DNA of 57,718 nucleotides, from contig BMVA01000030.1 of the NCBI GenBank assembly GCA_014650475.1, forward strand, positions 1 through 57,718, read 5' to 3'. The stretch is from Streptomyces albogriseolus. GTDB taxonomy: Bacteria > Actinomycetota > Actinomycetes > Streptomycetales > Streptomycetaceae. The position numbers and the translations under genes are program-made. Below, piece by piece: positions 33,401 to 44,617 of this stretch. The number at the start of each line of letters is the position of its first letter. Position 1 is the stretch's first letter. The notes under the pieces are model-generated. The model saw nothing but the letters and a program-made list of their open reading frames with translations. It ran no database searches and had not been told where the DNA came from.

Positions 33401-35372
33401 CGCCGCCGGGCGCCTGCGGCATGCGCAGGCCGAAGTCGTAGATGTAGGCGACACTCCGGTCGTCGCACCGCAGTTCGTACGGCCGCTCGTCGACGACCTC
33501 GACGCCGAGACGCTGCAGCACGGGCAGCACCGCGGACAGGGAGACGGCCTCGGTCGTGCGGTAGATCTTGAAGCGGCGCTCGTCGGGGGCCGCGCCCACC
33601 GGCTCGTACAGGCTGAGCGCGAAGTTCCGCTCCTCGTCCAGCTCCTCGAGGCGCACCAGGTCGGCCACGGCGCTGCGCGGGGAGTGGTCGGCCTTGTAGC
33701 CCTCGGGGAAGGCTCCGGCGTAGCGGCGCAGCAGCTCGGCGGCGCGCTCCTCGCCGAACTCGGTGTTCAGCGCCTCGGCGAAGCCGTCGGCCCAGGAGCG
33801 GGCGGCCTCGACCAGCCTGGCCTCGATGCGCTCCTTGTCGCTGTCGGACAGGGGACGCAGTTCGGTGCCCTGCGGGACGCGGACGACGAAGTGCAGCCGG
33901 GAGAGGACCGACTCGGTGTTCCAGGCGGTGAAGTCGACGCTGATGCCGCCGAGCTCCTCCTTGAGGATGTCGATGATCCTCAGCCGGACACCGGTGGTGT
34001 AGCGGTCGCGCGGCAGGTAGACGAGGGCGCTGTAGTAGCGGCCGTACTCGTCCTGGCGCAGGTACAGGCGCAGCCGGCGGCGCTCCTGGAGGTAGAGCAC
34101 CGAGGTGACGATGGACTGCAGCTCCCCGGCCGGCGTCTGGAACAGCTCGTCGCGCGGGTAGGTCTCGAGGATCTGCAGCAGGTCGCGCCCGTCGTGGCTG
34201 TGCGGCGAGAAGCCGGCCCGCTCCAGGACGTCCTCGACCTTGCGGCGGATCACCGGCACCCGGCGCACGGACTCGGTGTAGGCGGCGGACGAGAACAGGC
34301 CGAGGAAGCGCCGCTCACCGACCACGTTGCCCTCGGCGTCGAACTTCTTGACGCCGATGTAGTCCAGGTACGACGGCCGGTGCACGGTCGCCCGGCTGTT
34401 GGCCTTGGTCAGCACCAGCAGCTTGTGCTCGCGGGCCTTGGCGCGGGCGTCGGCGGGCAGCCGCTCGAAGGACGGGCTGACCGGATGGTCCTCGTCGGCC
34501 GCGTGGTGCGGGTCGGAGCGCAGGATGCCGAGGCCGGTGCCGGGCACGGCGGCCAGCGAGTCGTCGTCGCGCAGCTCGTACTCGCGGTAGCCGAGGAAGG
34601 TGAAGTGGTCGTCGGCGAGCCAGCGCAGCAGCTCGCGGGCCTCCTCGACCTGCATCGGGGGCAGGTCGGCGGGGACGGGCTCGTCGGGCAGCGCGTCGGC
34701 CAGCGCGGTCGCGGCCTGGCGCATCTTGCCCCAGTCCTCGACGGCCTCGCGAACGTCCGAGAGGACCCGCAGCAGGTCGGCGGTGATCTGCTTGAGGTCG
34801 CCGCGGTCGGTCTCGCGGTCGATCTCCACATGGATCCAGGACTCGACGTGGGCGTCGTGCGGCAGGTCGCGGGTGTCCTGCGGGAGGTCGCCGCCGACCG
34901 GGTCGGGGAGGACCTCGATCAGCTTGCCGGTCACGTCCCGGCGGACCACGAACTGCGGGTGGATCACGACGTGGATGCCGCGGCCCTGGCGGGTCAGCTC
35001 GTTGGTGACGGAGTCGACGAGGAAGGGCATGTCGTCCGTGACGACCTCGACGACGGAGTGGCTGCAGGTCCAGCCGTTCTCCTCGACGGTCGGGGTGTGC
35101 ACCCGGACGTTCGCCGTGCCCTGGGGACGGTTCTCGGCGAGCCGGCGGTGCGAGACGGCGGCCCCGAAGATGTCGACCGGGTCGCGGTCGGTGAGGTCCT
35201 CAGGGGCGGTGTGCAGGTAGTAGCGCTGGAGGAACGCGAGGACGGCATCCCGGTCGGGCGTGTCCCCCTCCGCGGTCCCAGTCGGTAGTTTCCCCCCGGC
35301 CGGGCTGTTCTCAGCTACCCGGGCGGCCCGATCGAGCAGCTCGGCCTTGGCTTCGTCCAGCTTGGTCTGCAT
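30420..35372 (-). CDS. NAD-specific glutamate dehydrogenase, large (180-kDa) type
   Basis: 1650 aa from ATG 35372, which follows GAGGATC; the open frame to 35666 upstream is not coding-like. Oxidatively deaminates glutamate to 2-oxoglutarate and ammonium with NAD. The size and domain order match the L-GDH180 class first described in Streptomyces: a long N-terminal regulatory region with ACT-like parts ([17 protein letters not shown]), the catalytic region ([20 protein letters not shown], then PVGAKGGFV with the likely catalytic Lys, [13 protein letters not shown], DPNPD) and a helical C-terminal domain. Monocistronic, with its own terminator. S. coelicolor SCO2999 is the counterpart from memory. 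Confidence 0.95.
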   Translation of the reverse strand: [1650 protein letters not shown]

Positions 35373-35794
35373 GATCCTCTGGCTCCTGTCGCGCGCCGTT
35401 GCGTGACGTAGAAGGAAGTACGGTCTCCGACCCTGTGGTGCGGCGGTACGACACGGGGTGTCCGGTCTGTGCCGACGGTATGCCGCAAGGTGAGAGGAGC
35501 GGGGGCTTCTCGGCGGTATTCGACGCGTCCGAGGGGTGTGACGTGGCTCTCCGTGGTGCCTGCCCCCCTGGGGTGCGCCGCGTCCCGCGCCGCCCGCGAG
35601 GATCAGCGGTCGCCACCCGGTCACGGATGTCCTCCGTGCTCGCCGGGCGCACAGCGGGGACGCCACAGTCCCCGCGAGCTATCGCGCTGATCACGCCACC
35701 TAGGCTATCGCCCTCCGGAGGGGCCCCGTCATGAGCCGTATGTGTACAAAACCGGGGGGCGAACTTTGACGTTTCGCACAGTGCGCCCGGGCCG
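35373..35794 (-). promoter_or_regulatory. Long leader/promoter region of the glutamate dehydrogenase gene
   Basis: 422 bp without a convincing gene. A TAGCCT hexamer on the minus strand (35707-35702) with ATGACG about 19 bp upstream is a possible promoter, which would give a leader of over 300 nt. The end near 35735-35775 is AT-richer than its surroundings (GTGTACAAAACC, AACTTTGACGTTTCGC) and may hold another control site. I see no known riboswitch. Confidence 0.35.
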
Positions 35795-36475
35795 TCACGG
35801 CCGGCCGGAGGCCGCCAGGCGCTCCGCCTGGGCCACGGCCTCGCTCAGGCTGTCGACCACCGGAACCCCGGCCGCCTCCAGGCCGGCCCGGCCGTGCGAG
35901 CCGCCGGTCCAGAGCACGGCGTGCGCGCCCGCGTGCCGTGCGGCCACCGCGTCGTCCGCCGCGTCCCCGATGACCACCGTGCGCCGTGGGTCCACCGTGT
36001 CGCGCAGCGCGTCCAGGTGGCGCACCATGTGCTCCGCCTTGCTGCCGCCGGAGGGGCCGGTGCGTCCGTCGACGCGCAGGAAGTGGGGGGAGATCCCGAA
36101 GTCCTCCACCAGCGGCACCAGGTCCTCGTGCCCGTACATGCTGAGGATCGACTGGCTGCGGCCCGCCGCCACCCACCCCTTCAGCAGGTCCTCCACGCCG
36201 TCGGCCAGCCCGCAGCGCACCCGGTGCACGGTGTAGTGGCGGTGGAAGACGGCGTCCATCACCTCCCACTCGGCCTGGCTGGGCAGCCGGCCCATCAGCC
36301 GCTCGTAGAACCGCGGCACCGGTACGCAGTACAGCTCCCGGTACCGCTCCAGCGTGATGGGCGCGAGGCCCAGCTCGGCGAAGGCCGCGTTCGTCGCCCC
36401 GATGACCGCGTCGACGTCGTGGAACAGCGTGCCGTTCCAGTCCCAGACGATGTGCGCGTCCGTGTGCGTCCCCAT
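35795..36475 (-). CDS. HAD-family hydrolase with DxN motif I
   Basis: 226 aa from ATG 36475 (TTG 36481 would add two residues). HAD motif I is VWDWNGTLFHD: the nucleophile Asp is present but the second acidic position is Asn, a variant I recall in several actinobacterial HAD proteins. Motif II falls at SILSMYGHED, a Lys at SGGSKAEHMVRHL, and motif IV is VVIGDAADDAVAARHAG. The cap is helical, as in phosphoglycolate phosphatases. It starts ten bases or less after the DUF6912-like gene, so the two are one transcription unit. Substrate unknown. Confidence 0.82.
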   Translation of the reverse strand: MGTHTDAHIVWDWNGTLFHDVDAVIGATNAAFAELGLAPITLERYRELYCVPVPRFYERLMGRLPSQAEWEVMDAVFHRHYTVHRVRCGLADGVEDLLKGWVAAGRSQSILSMYGHEDLVPLVEDFGISPHFLRVDGRTGPSGGSKAEHMVRHLDALRDTVDPRRTVVIGDAADDAVAARHAGAHAVLWTGGSHGRAGLEAAGVPVVDSLSEAVAQAERLAASGRP

Positions 36476-36484
36476 GCGCAAAAC

Positions 36485-37003
36485 CTACCCAAGCCGTCGG
36501 GCGACGAGCTGCGGGATCTCCTGCGTCGCGAACCACAGCAGCTCGTGGTCCTCGGCGCCGTCCACGACGAACTGCGCGTCGTCGTCGCCGTCGTCCGCCG
36601 CGTCCAGCGCCTGTGCGGCGGCCGCGACGTCCTCCTCGGCGTCCTCCGCGTCCACGTGCACCGCGGCCGCCTTCGCCAGCCGTACGGGCCCGGCGAGGCG
36701 CACCTCGCCCAGCACGGCCGGGTCCGGGCCCCGGCCGGGGTCGGCGGAGGCCGCGCCGTCGGCCACGTCCACGGCGACCACGACCCGGCGGCGGGGTGCG
36801 GCGGGGTCGGCGGCGAGGAGACGCAGGGAGGCCAGCGCGGCGCGGCCGAGCGCGGCGTACTCCAGCTCCTCGATGTCGTCGGAGAGGTACCACTCGCGCA
36901 GCGCGGGCGTCACGGCGTACGCGGTGAACGGCCCGTCGCCCAGCTGCCCCGTCCTGTGCGCCTCGGCGAGCCCGGGGAGGGTCAGGGGGACGTAGACGCG
37001 CAT
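36485..37003 (-). CDS. DUF6912-like protein
   Basis: 172 aa, ATG 37003. Opens with MRVYVPLTLPGLAEAHRTG and continues with FTAYAVTPALREWYLSDDIEELEYAALGRAA, then an acidic segment (DAEDAEEDVAAAAQALDAADDGDDDAQF) and the end LLWFATQEIPQLVARRLG. This is a conserved actinobacterial protein usually found near secA; no activity is known. Upstream of and coupled to the HAD gene. Confidence 0.75.
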   Translation of the reverse strand: MRVYVPLTLPGLAEAHRTGQLGDGPFTAYAVTPALREWYLSDDIEELEYAALGRAALASLRLLAADPAAPRRRVVVAVDVADGAASADPGRGPDPAVLGEVRLAGPVRLAKAAAVHVDAEDAEEDVAAAAQALDAADDGDDDAQFVVDGAEDHELLWFATQEIPQLVARRLG

Positions 37004-37327
37004 GGTCGGCCGCTTTCGTCAGCTCGGATCACTTCTTCGGCAAGGTCTCAGAATACGTCGCACCCGTCCCCCTTCGAGCCCTCGCGGCCCCCTCCGGGGC
37101 CGTCAGCCTCCGTCCGCCGATTCACCCGCCCCACCCGCGTGAACGGAGGCCCGGCAGGCGGCCGATCACCCTGATAAGTGAACCTCCCACCCCTCCCCGC
37201 GTACCTCCGCCCTTCCTTGCCCCGCCCCCGCACGGCCCCGTACAAGATCCCCGTCACGAAGTTACTGCCCGGTACCCGGCTCCCCCGCCGGCCCGGCCTT
37301 CAGAACGGGGTCCTCGTGCACAAGGTC
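37004..37327. other. 324-bp divergent intergenic region
   Basis: Between the divergent DUF6912-like gene and the Rv3235-family gene. It is pyrimidine-rich on the plus strand (37060-37260) and contains GATAAGT at about 37174 and GAATACG near 37052 as possible -10 elements, without convincing -35 partners. No gene is seen. Confidence 0.35.
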
Positions 37328-37912
37328 ATGAGCAGAACACCACGCCGCTCCCCCGCCGCAGTCCCCCCACGCGTCCCCACAGCGGGCACCCCCCTCTCCC
37401 CGTCCCCGGGCGCCGGCCGCCCCCGAGGAACATCCCCCCGCCGCACCCGCCCCACGGACACCCGCCCAGCGGGCCGCGCACCGATGCGCGTCAGCCGCAC
37501 GGGCTCCGGGGCGGGGACGACGCCCAACAGCCGAGGCGGCTCCTCTGGGACGCCACCTGAGCACCTGGGCGGGGCGCACCTGGGCGGGGCGCAGCCTCGG
37601 CCCACCGACCGGTTCGCGGAGCTGCTCGTCGCCGTGCTGAGCGGGCAGCGGCCCGTGCACGCGATGTTGCGGCACAGTGCCGGGCAGGCCTACGACGAGC
37701 TGATCCGGCTCGCGGAGCGAGGGCCCTTGCGGACGCGGGGCGCGCGGCCCGTCGTGCGGGACATCGGGTGGTTCGTGCCGCGGGAGGGCGCCATCGAGGC
37801 GTTCGCGCGGATCGGCGCCGGGGACAGGCTCCGCGCCATGGCGTTCCGGCTGGAGCGCGGCCGGGACCTCCGCTGGCGCTGCACCGCCGTCGAGCTGGGC
37901 GGACCCCGCTGA
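37328..37912 (+). CDS. Rv3235-family protein
   Basis: 194 aa from ATG 37328 (GTG 37316 is also possible). Residues 1-95 are disordered, rich in Pro, Arg, Gly and Ser. Residues about 98-190 form the conserved domain: FAELLVAVLSGQRPVHAMLRHS, AYDELIRLAERGPL, VRDIGWFVPREGAIEAFARIG and LRAMAFRLERGRDLRWRCTAVEL. The family name comes from M. tuberculosis Rv3235, which, like this gene, lies next to secA. The role is not established; the conserved linkage suggests a link to secretion or the cell cycle. Confidence 0.8.
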   Translation: MSRTPRRSPAAVPPRVPTAGTPLSPSPGAGRPRGTSPRRTRPTDTRPAGRAPMRVSRTGSGAGTTPNSRGGSSGTPPEHLGGAHLGGAQPRPTDRFAELLVAVLSGQRPVHAMLRHSAGQAYDELIRLAERGPLRTRGARPVVRDIGWFVPREGAIEAFARIGAGDRLRAMAFRLERGRDLRWRCTAVELGGPR

Positions 37913-37926
37913 CGACCGCGCACAAC

Positions 37927-37964
37927 GGCCGGGGCCGGGCACCCTCAGGTGCCCGGCCCCGGCC
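37927..37964. terminator. Bidirectional terminator between Rv3235-like gene and secA
   Basis: Perfect 17-bp GC-rich stem with a CTCA loop, between convergent stops at 37912 and 37998. Confidence 0.85.
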
Positions 37965-37997
37965 GACAGTGCCGACAGCGCCGCCGCTGCGGCGACG

Positions 37998-40838
<2,841 letters not shown>

Positions 40839-41116
40839 GGGGGTTGGTCTCCTTGCCGGTCGGGCCTGGGACGGTCGGTTTCCGTTTCACTGACTGAGCA
40901 ACGGCCATCGTATGCGAGGACCCCGCCACGCCGGGAGGCCTGCCGGGGCGGTGACCGTCCGCCGCGGCCGAACCGTGGCACGGCCGCTACACGGACAACG
41001 CCTCAGGCGTCCGGATGGTGCCGCGGGCCCGGGGCGAATCACGCGCAGGGTGATCATCGGTTCGCCCCCGGCCGAAGGGATGGCGCCCGCCGTCGCGACG
41101 TGCGCAGAATCGCCCG

Positions 41117-41686
41117 ATGGAACCCGTCACGCTCACCACCGGCCGTCTGCTGCTGCGCACCGTCGGCCCGCAGGACACCGACACGGTGTACCGGATCTGC
41201 CAGGACCCCGACATCCAGCGCTGGACCACGATCCCTTCGCCGTACCTCCTCGAGCACGCGCGGGGTTTCACGGAGCAGATCGTCCCGGACGGCTGGGCGA
41301 ACGGCACGATGTTCACGTTCGGCGTCTTCCTGCCCGCCGGGGAGCTGACGGGCATGCTCGGCCTCACCATGCGGTCGTTCGCGACGGGCGAGATCGGCTT
41401 CTGGGGCGCCAAGGAGCACCGCGGCAACGGCTACATCACCGAGGCCACCGTGGCCGCGTGCCGCTGGGCCTTCACCCGGATGTCCGTCGACCGCGTGGAA
41501 TGGCGCGCCGAGGTGGGCAACACGGCCTCCCGCGCGGTCGCCGAGCGGGCCGGTTTCACGATCGAGGGCATGCTGCGCTCCTCGCTCGTCAACAAGGGGG
41601 TGCTGCGGGACGGCTGGGTGGGCTCCCTGCTCCCCTCCGACCTGGGCCTTCCGTCCACCACCCCGTACGTGCCCGCCCGCGCCTGA
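41117..41686 (+). CDS. GNAT acetyltransferase, RimJ/RimL type
   Basis: 189 aa, ATG 41117. Acetyl-CoA-dependent N-acetyltransferase fold: LTTGRLLLRTVGPQDTDTVYRI at the N-terminus, GEIGFWGAKEHRGNGYITEATVAACRWAF containing the acetyl-CoA loop (RGNGY), and RVEWRAEVGNTASRAVAERAGFTIEG. This resembles enzymes acetylating ribosomal proteins or small molecules; the substrate is not identifiable. Divergent from secA across 278 bp that must hold both promoters. Confidence 0.88.
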   Translation: MEPVTLTTGRLLLRTVGPQDTDTVYRICQDPDIQRWTTIPSPYLLEHARGFTEQIVPDGWANGTMFTFGVFLPAGELTGMLGLTMRSFATGEIGFWGAKEHRGNGYITEATVAACRWAFTRMSVDRVEWRAEVGNTASRAVAERAGFTIEGMLRSSLVNKGVLRDGWVGSLLPSDLGLPSTTPYVPARA

Positions 41687-41744
41687 CGTCCCTGGCGTGC
41701 AGCGGGGCCGCCGTTGTCAGTGGCGCCCTCTAGGGTGCGGACGT

Positions 41745-42932
41745 ATGACGACCCTGCCGCGTCCGACCACGGAACTCTCGGCCGACGAGGCCCGCCGCAT
41801 CGCCCTGCGTGCCCAGGGGCTCCTCGGCGCCCCCGACCGGCGCGCCGGTGTGCGCGGCGTCCTGCGCCACCTCGGTGCGGTGCAGCTCGACACGATCTCC
41901 GTCCTCGCCCGCTCGCACGAGCTGATCCCGTACGCCCGTCTCGGCGCGGTGGGCCGCCGCACGGTGGAGGAGGCGTACTGGAAGCAGGGCGACCAGCCTG
42001 CGCACACGTTCGAGTACTGGTCGCACGCCGCGTGCATCCTCCCCGTCGAGGAGTGGCCGCACTTCGCCTTCCGCCGCCGCGCCTACCGCAACCGCCCCCT
42101 CTGGAACCACGAACTGCCCGACGGCGTGTACGACCAGGTCGTCAAGCAGCTGCGCGCCGAAGGGCCGCTGACCGCCACCGAGTTGGGCGGCGCCAAGCGC
42201 ACCAGCGAGTGGTGGGACTGGTCCGGCACCAAGGTCGCCGTGGAGCGCGCCCTGATGTACGGCGAGGTGGTGTGCGTGGAGCGGCGCGGCTGGAAGCGGG
42301 TCTACGACCTGGCCGAGCGGGCCGTGCCGGCCGGGCTGCTGGCCGAGGAGCCGTCGGACGAGGAGTGCCTGCGCCGGCTGGTGGGGCTGGCCGGGCGGGC
42401 GCTGGGCGTCGGCACCCGCGCGGACATCGCGGACTACCACCGGCTGAAGGGCGAGCAGGTCGACGCGGTGATCGCCGACTCGGGTCTCGTGCCCGTCACG
42501 GTCGAGGGCTGGTCCAAGCCGGCCTGGGCGGATCCGGAGGCGCTGGCCACGCCGCCGCGCGGCCGGCACCGCACGACGCTGCTGTCCCCGTTCGACTCCC
42601 TGATCTGGGAGCGGGCGCGCACGGAGCGGATCTTCGGCTTCACCCACCGCCTTGAGGCGTACGTCCCCAAACCCAAGCGGGTCCACGGCTACTTCGCGAT
42701 GCCGGTGCTGGCGGGCGGCCGGCTGGTGGGCCGGGTGGACCCGGCGCGCGAGGGCCGCACGCTGGTCGCCAGGCAGGTCACGCTCGGCGGCCGTGCGGCG
42801 GTGCCGCAGGTGGCGCAGGCGCTGGTGGAGGCGGCGGGCTGGGTGGGCTGCGCGGACGTCCGGGTGGAGCGGGTGGACGCGCCGGAGCTGCGCGAGCCGC
42901 TCACGGCGGAGCTGGCCCGGCTGCTCGCCTGA
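41745..42932 (+). CDS. AlkZ/YcaQ-like winged-helix DNA glycosylase
   Basis: 395 aa from ATG 41745 (MTTLPRPTTELSADEARRIA). The N-terminal region has LGAVQLDTISVLARSHEL, placing Gln47 and Asp49 as the QxD catalytic pair known in AlkZ (YcaQ-family HTH_42 proteins), which unhooks interstrand crosslinks and bulky adducts by base excision. Further family marks are HTFEYWSHAACILPVEEWP, EWWDWSGTKVAVERALMYGEV, FDSLIWERARTERIFGF and the C-terminal YVPKPKRVHGYFAMPVL. Intact and of usual family length. It may be the crosslink-repair member or its AlkX relative; QLD favours AlkZ. Confidence 0.88.
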   Translation: MTTLPRPTTELSADEARRIALRAQGLLGAPDRRAGVRGVLRHLGAVQLDTISVLARSHELIPYARLGAVGRRTVEEAYWKQGDQPAHTFEYWSHAACILPVEEWPHFAFRRRAYRNRPLWNHELPDGVYDQVVKQLRAEGPLTATELGGAKRTSEWWDWSGTKVAVERALMYGEVVCVERRGWKRVYDLAERAVPAGLLAEEPSDEECLRRLVGLAGRALGVGTRADIADYHRLKGEQVDAVIADSGLVPVTVEGWSKPAWADPEALATPPRGRHRTTLLSPFDSLIWERARTERIFGFTHRLEAYVPKPKRVHGYFAMPVLAGGRLVGRVDPAREGRTLVARQVTLGGRAAVPQVAQALVEAAGWVGCADVRVERVDAPELREPLTAELARLLA

Positions 42933-42933
42933 G

Positions 42934-42972
42934 CTCCGCGCCTTCGTCCGCCGGCCGGACGGAGGCGCGGAG
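42934..42972. terminator. Bidirectional terminator between convergent genes
   Basis: An extended inverted repeat filling nearly the entire 41-bp gap between convergent stops: CTCCGCGCC / GGCGCGGAG outer arms, then TTC/GGA with one wobble, then GTCCG / CGGAC. Confidence 0.75.
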
Positions 42973-42973
42973 G

Positions 42974-43720
42974 TCAGCGGATCTCGAGGATCTTCTCCCG
43001 CATCGCGTAGACCACGGCCTCCATCCGGGAGTGCAGCTGGAGCTTCTCCAGGATGTTGCGCACATGGTTCTTCACGGTGTTCTCGGAGATGAACAACTCC
43101 TTGGCGATGTCCCGGTTGTTCATCCCCGTGGCGACGAGTTTCAGGACCTCCAGCTCACGGTCCGTCAGCCGGGGCGCGGGGACGAGCCGACGCTCGTCGG
43201 TGCGCTGGATCATCGACTTGAACTCGGTGAGCAGCTTCGACGCCATGGAGGGGCTGATCTGCGACTGCCCGTCGGCGACGGCGCGGATGGCGGTGGCCAC
43301 CTCGTCGGTGGAGATCTCCTTGAGCAGGTAGCCGGTCGCGCCCGCCTTGATGGCGTCGTAGAGGTCCGCCTCCTCGTCGCTGATCGTCAGCATGATGATC
43401 TTGGCGCTGGGGGCGACCTCCTTGATGGAGGTGCAGGCCTCGATGCCGCCCCGCTTGGGCATCCGCACGTCCATCAGGACGATGTCGGGCAGCAGGTCGG
43501 CGGCCTTCTCCACGGCCTCGGCGCCGTCGCCGGCCTCGCCGACGACCTGGATGTCCTCCTCGGCGGCGAGCACGATCTCCAGACCCCGGCGGAACAGCGC
43601 GTGGTCGTCCACCACAAGGACTCTGATCGGCTCCTTGCGCGGAGTGTCCGCGTCCGGGCCCATGCCGACGACGCCGTCGTCGGCATCCTCGTCCCGCATC
43701 GGTCCGAAGCTGTCCGCCAT
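42974..43720 (-). CDS. NarL/LuxR-family response regulator
   Basis: 248 aa from ATG 43720 with GGAGG upstream. The receiver domain (about 33-150) has VLVVDDHALFRRGLE, phospho-acceptor Asp84 in VLMDVRMPKRGG and the switch Lys in YLLKEIS. A LuxR-type DNA-binding domain is at about 185-245 (LTDRELEVLKLVATGMNNRD, ISENTVKNHVRNILEKLQL). No sensor kinase is adjacent, so it is an orphan here, though an unlinked partner is possible. In S. coelicolor this gene sits just before hpf (from memory). Confidence 0.93.
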   Translation of the reverse strand: MADSFGPMRDEDADDGVVGMGPDADTPRKEPIRVLVVDDHALFRRGLEIVLAAEEDIQVVGEAGDGAEAVEKAADLLPDIVLMDVRMPKRGGIEACTSIKEVAPSAKIIMLTISDEEADLYDAIKAGATGYLLKEISTDEVATAIRAVADGQSQISPSMASKLLTEFKSMIQRTDERRLVPAPRLTDRELEVLKLVATGMNNRDIAKELFISENTVKNHVRNILEKLQLHSRMEAVVYAMREKILEIR

Positions 43721-43865
43721 CGTGTTCCTCCCCCTGAAGGCTGTGGCCTGTGGTCCTGACCATCGCCAACCCAAGGCAACGGCCCACCGGTTGAGCCGCT
43801 GCCGCCATGATTCCATGCCGCACCGTCACCGGGGTGCCGGTGTGGTCGCCGGGCGGTGGCACGCC

Positions 43866-43902
43866 GGTGCCCCTGGGGGCGCACACGCGCACCAGGGGCA
43901 CC
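43866..43902. terminator. Terminator of the hpf gene
   Basis: Outer 11-bp arms GGTGCCCCTGG / CCAGGGGCACC enclosing an inner GCGC-ACAC-GCGC hairpin, 23 bp past the hpf stop. Confidence 0.75.
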
Positions 43903-43924
43903 TGCTGTGCTGTCGCCCGGCGGG

Positions 43925-44617
43925 TCAGCCGCCGAGGGTTCCGCCCGCCTCGGGGGAGTGGTTCTCGGTGACCATCGTGTCGGTCCTGAGGTGGATCACG
44001 CCGTAGTCGTAGGCGTGGCGCCGGTAGACGACGCTGGGCTCCTTGGTCTCGGAGTCGACGAAGAGGTAGAAGTCGTGCCCGACCAACTCCATCTCGTAGA
44101 GCGCCTGGTCGAGGGTCATGGGGGCGGCCACGTGGTTCTTCTCGCGGACGACCAGCGGCCCGTCGCCCTGGACCTCCAGGGAGCCGATCTTCTTGGTGGG
44201 GACCGCCTGCTCCTCCTCCTGCGCGGTGCTCGCGCCGGTCCCGTTGAGGGTGGCCACCCCGGGCACGTGGTCGGGGACCTCGGCGGCGGGGATCCTGCGC
44301 GCGCCGCGCCGTGAGTAACGCTTGTCGTGCTGCTTGCGCAGCCGGGCGTCGAGCTTCTCCGCTGCCAGGTCGAGCGCCGCGTACGGGTCGCTCGCCGCCG
44401 CCTCCGCCCGGATCACCGGGCCGCGGGAGCGGAGCGTGATCTCCACCCGGTCGCAGCGGTCGGCCTGTCGGGGGTTGGGCTCCTTGGACACCTCGACGTC
44501 GAGGCTCATCACCTTGCCATCGAGCTTCTGGATCTTCTCCAGGTTCAGCTTCTCGGCCACGTGCTTCCGGAACCGCTCGGGCACCTCGGTCTTGCGGCCC
44601 TTGACGACGATGTCCAC
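43925..44617 (-). CDS. hpf: Ribosome hibernation promoting factor, long form
   Basis: 230 aa from GTG 44617 (VDIVVKGRKTEVPERFRKHV), preceded by CGGAG. The N-terminal S30AE domain (1-105) binds the decoding region of the 30S subunit; the C-terminal domain (about 170-228, KNHVAAPMTLDQALYEMELVGHDFYLFVDSET) mediates 100S ribosome dimers in long-form Hpf. The linker is glutamate/alanine-rich. The upstream leader is long and highly structured. Expected to be induced on entry to stationary phase or stress. Confidence 0.95.
   Translation of the reverse strand: MDIVVKGRKTEVPERFRKHVAEKLNLEKIQKLDGKVMSLDVEVSKEPNPRQADRCDRVEITLRSRGPVIRAEAAASDPYAALDLAAEKLDARLRKQHDKRYSRRGARRIPAAEVPDHVPGVATLNGTGASTAQEEEQAVPTKKIGSLEVQGDGPLVVREKNHVAAPMTLDQALYEMELVGHDFYLFVDSETKEPSVVYRRHAYDYGVIHLRTDTMVTENHSPEAGGTLGG

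Noticed and set aside
30420-35372. Large plus-strand frame (1620 residues) opposite the glutamate dehydrogenase
   Set aside because: Exact antisense of a highly conserved enzyme; its length reflects codon bias, not coding.
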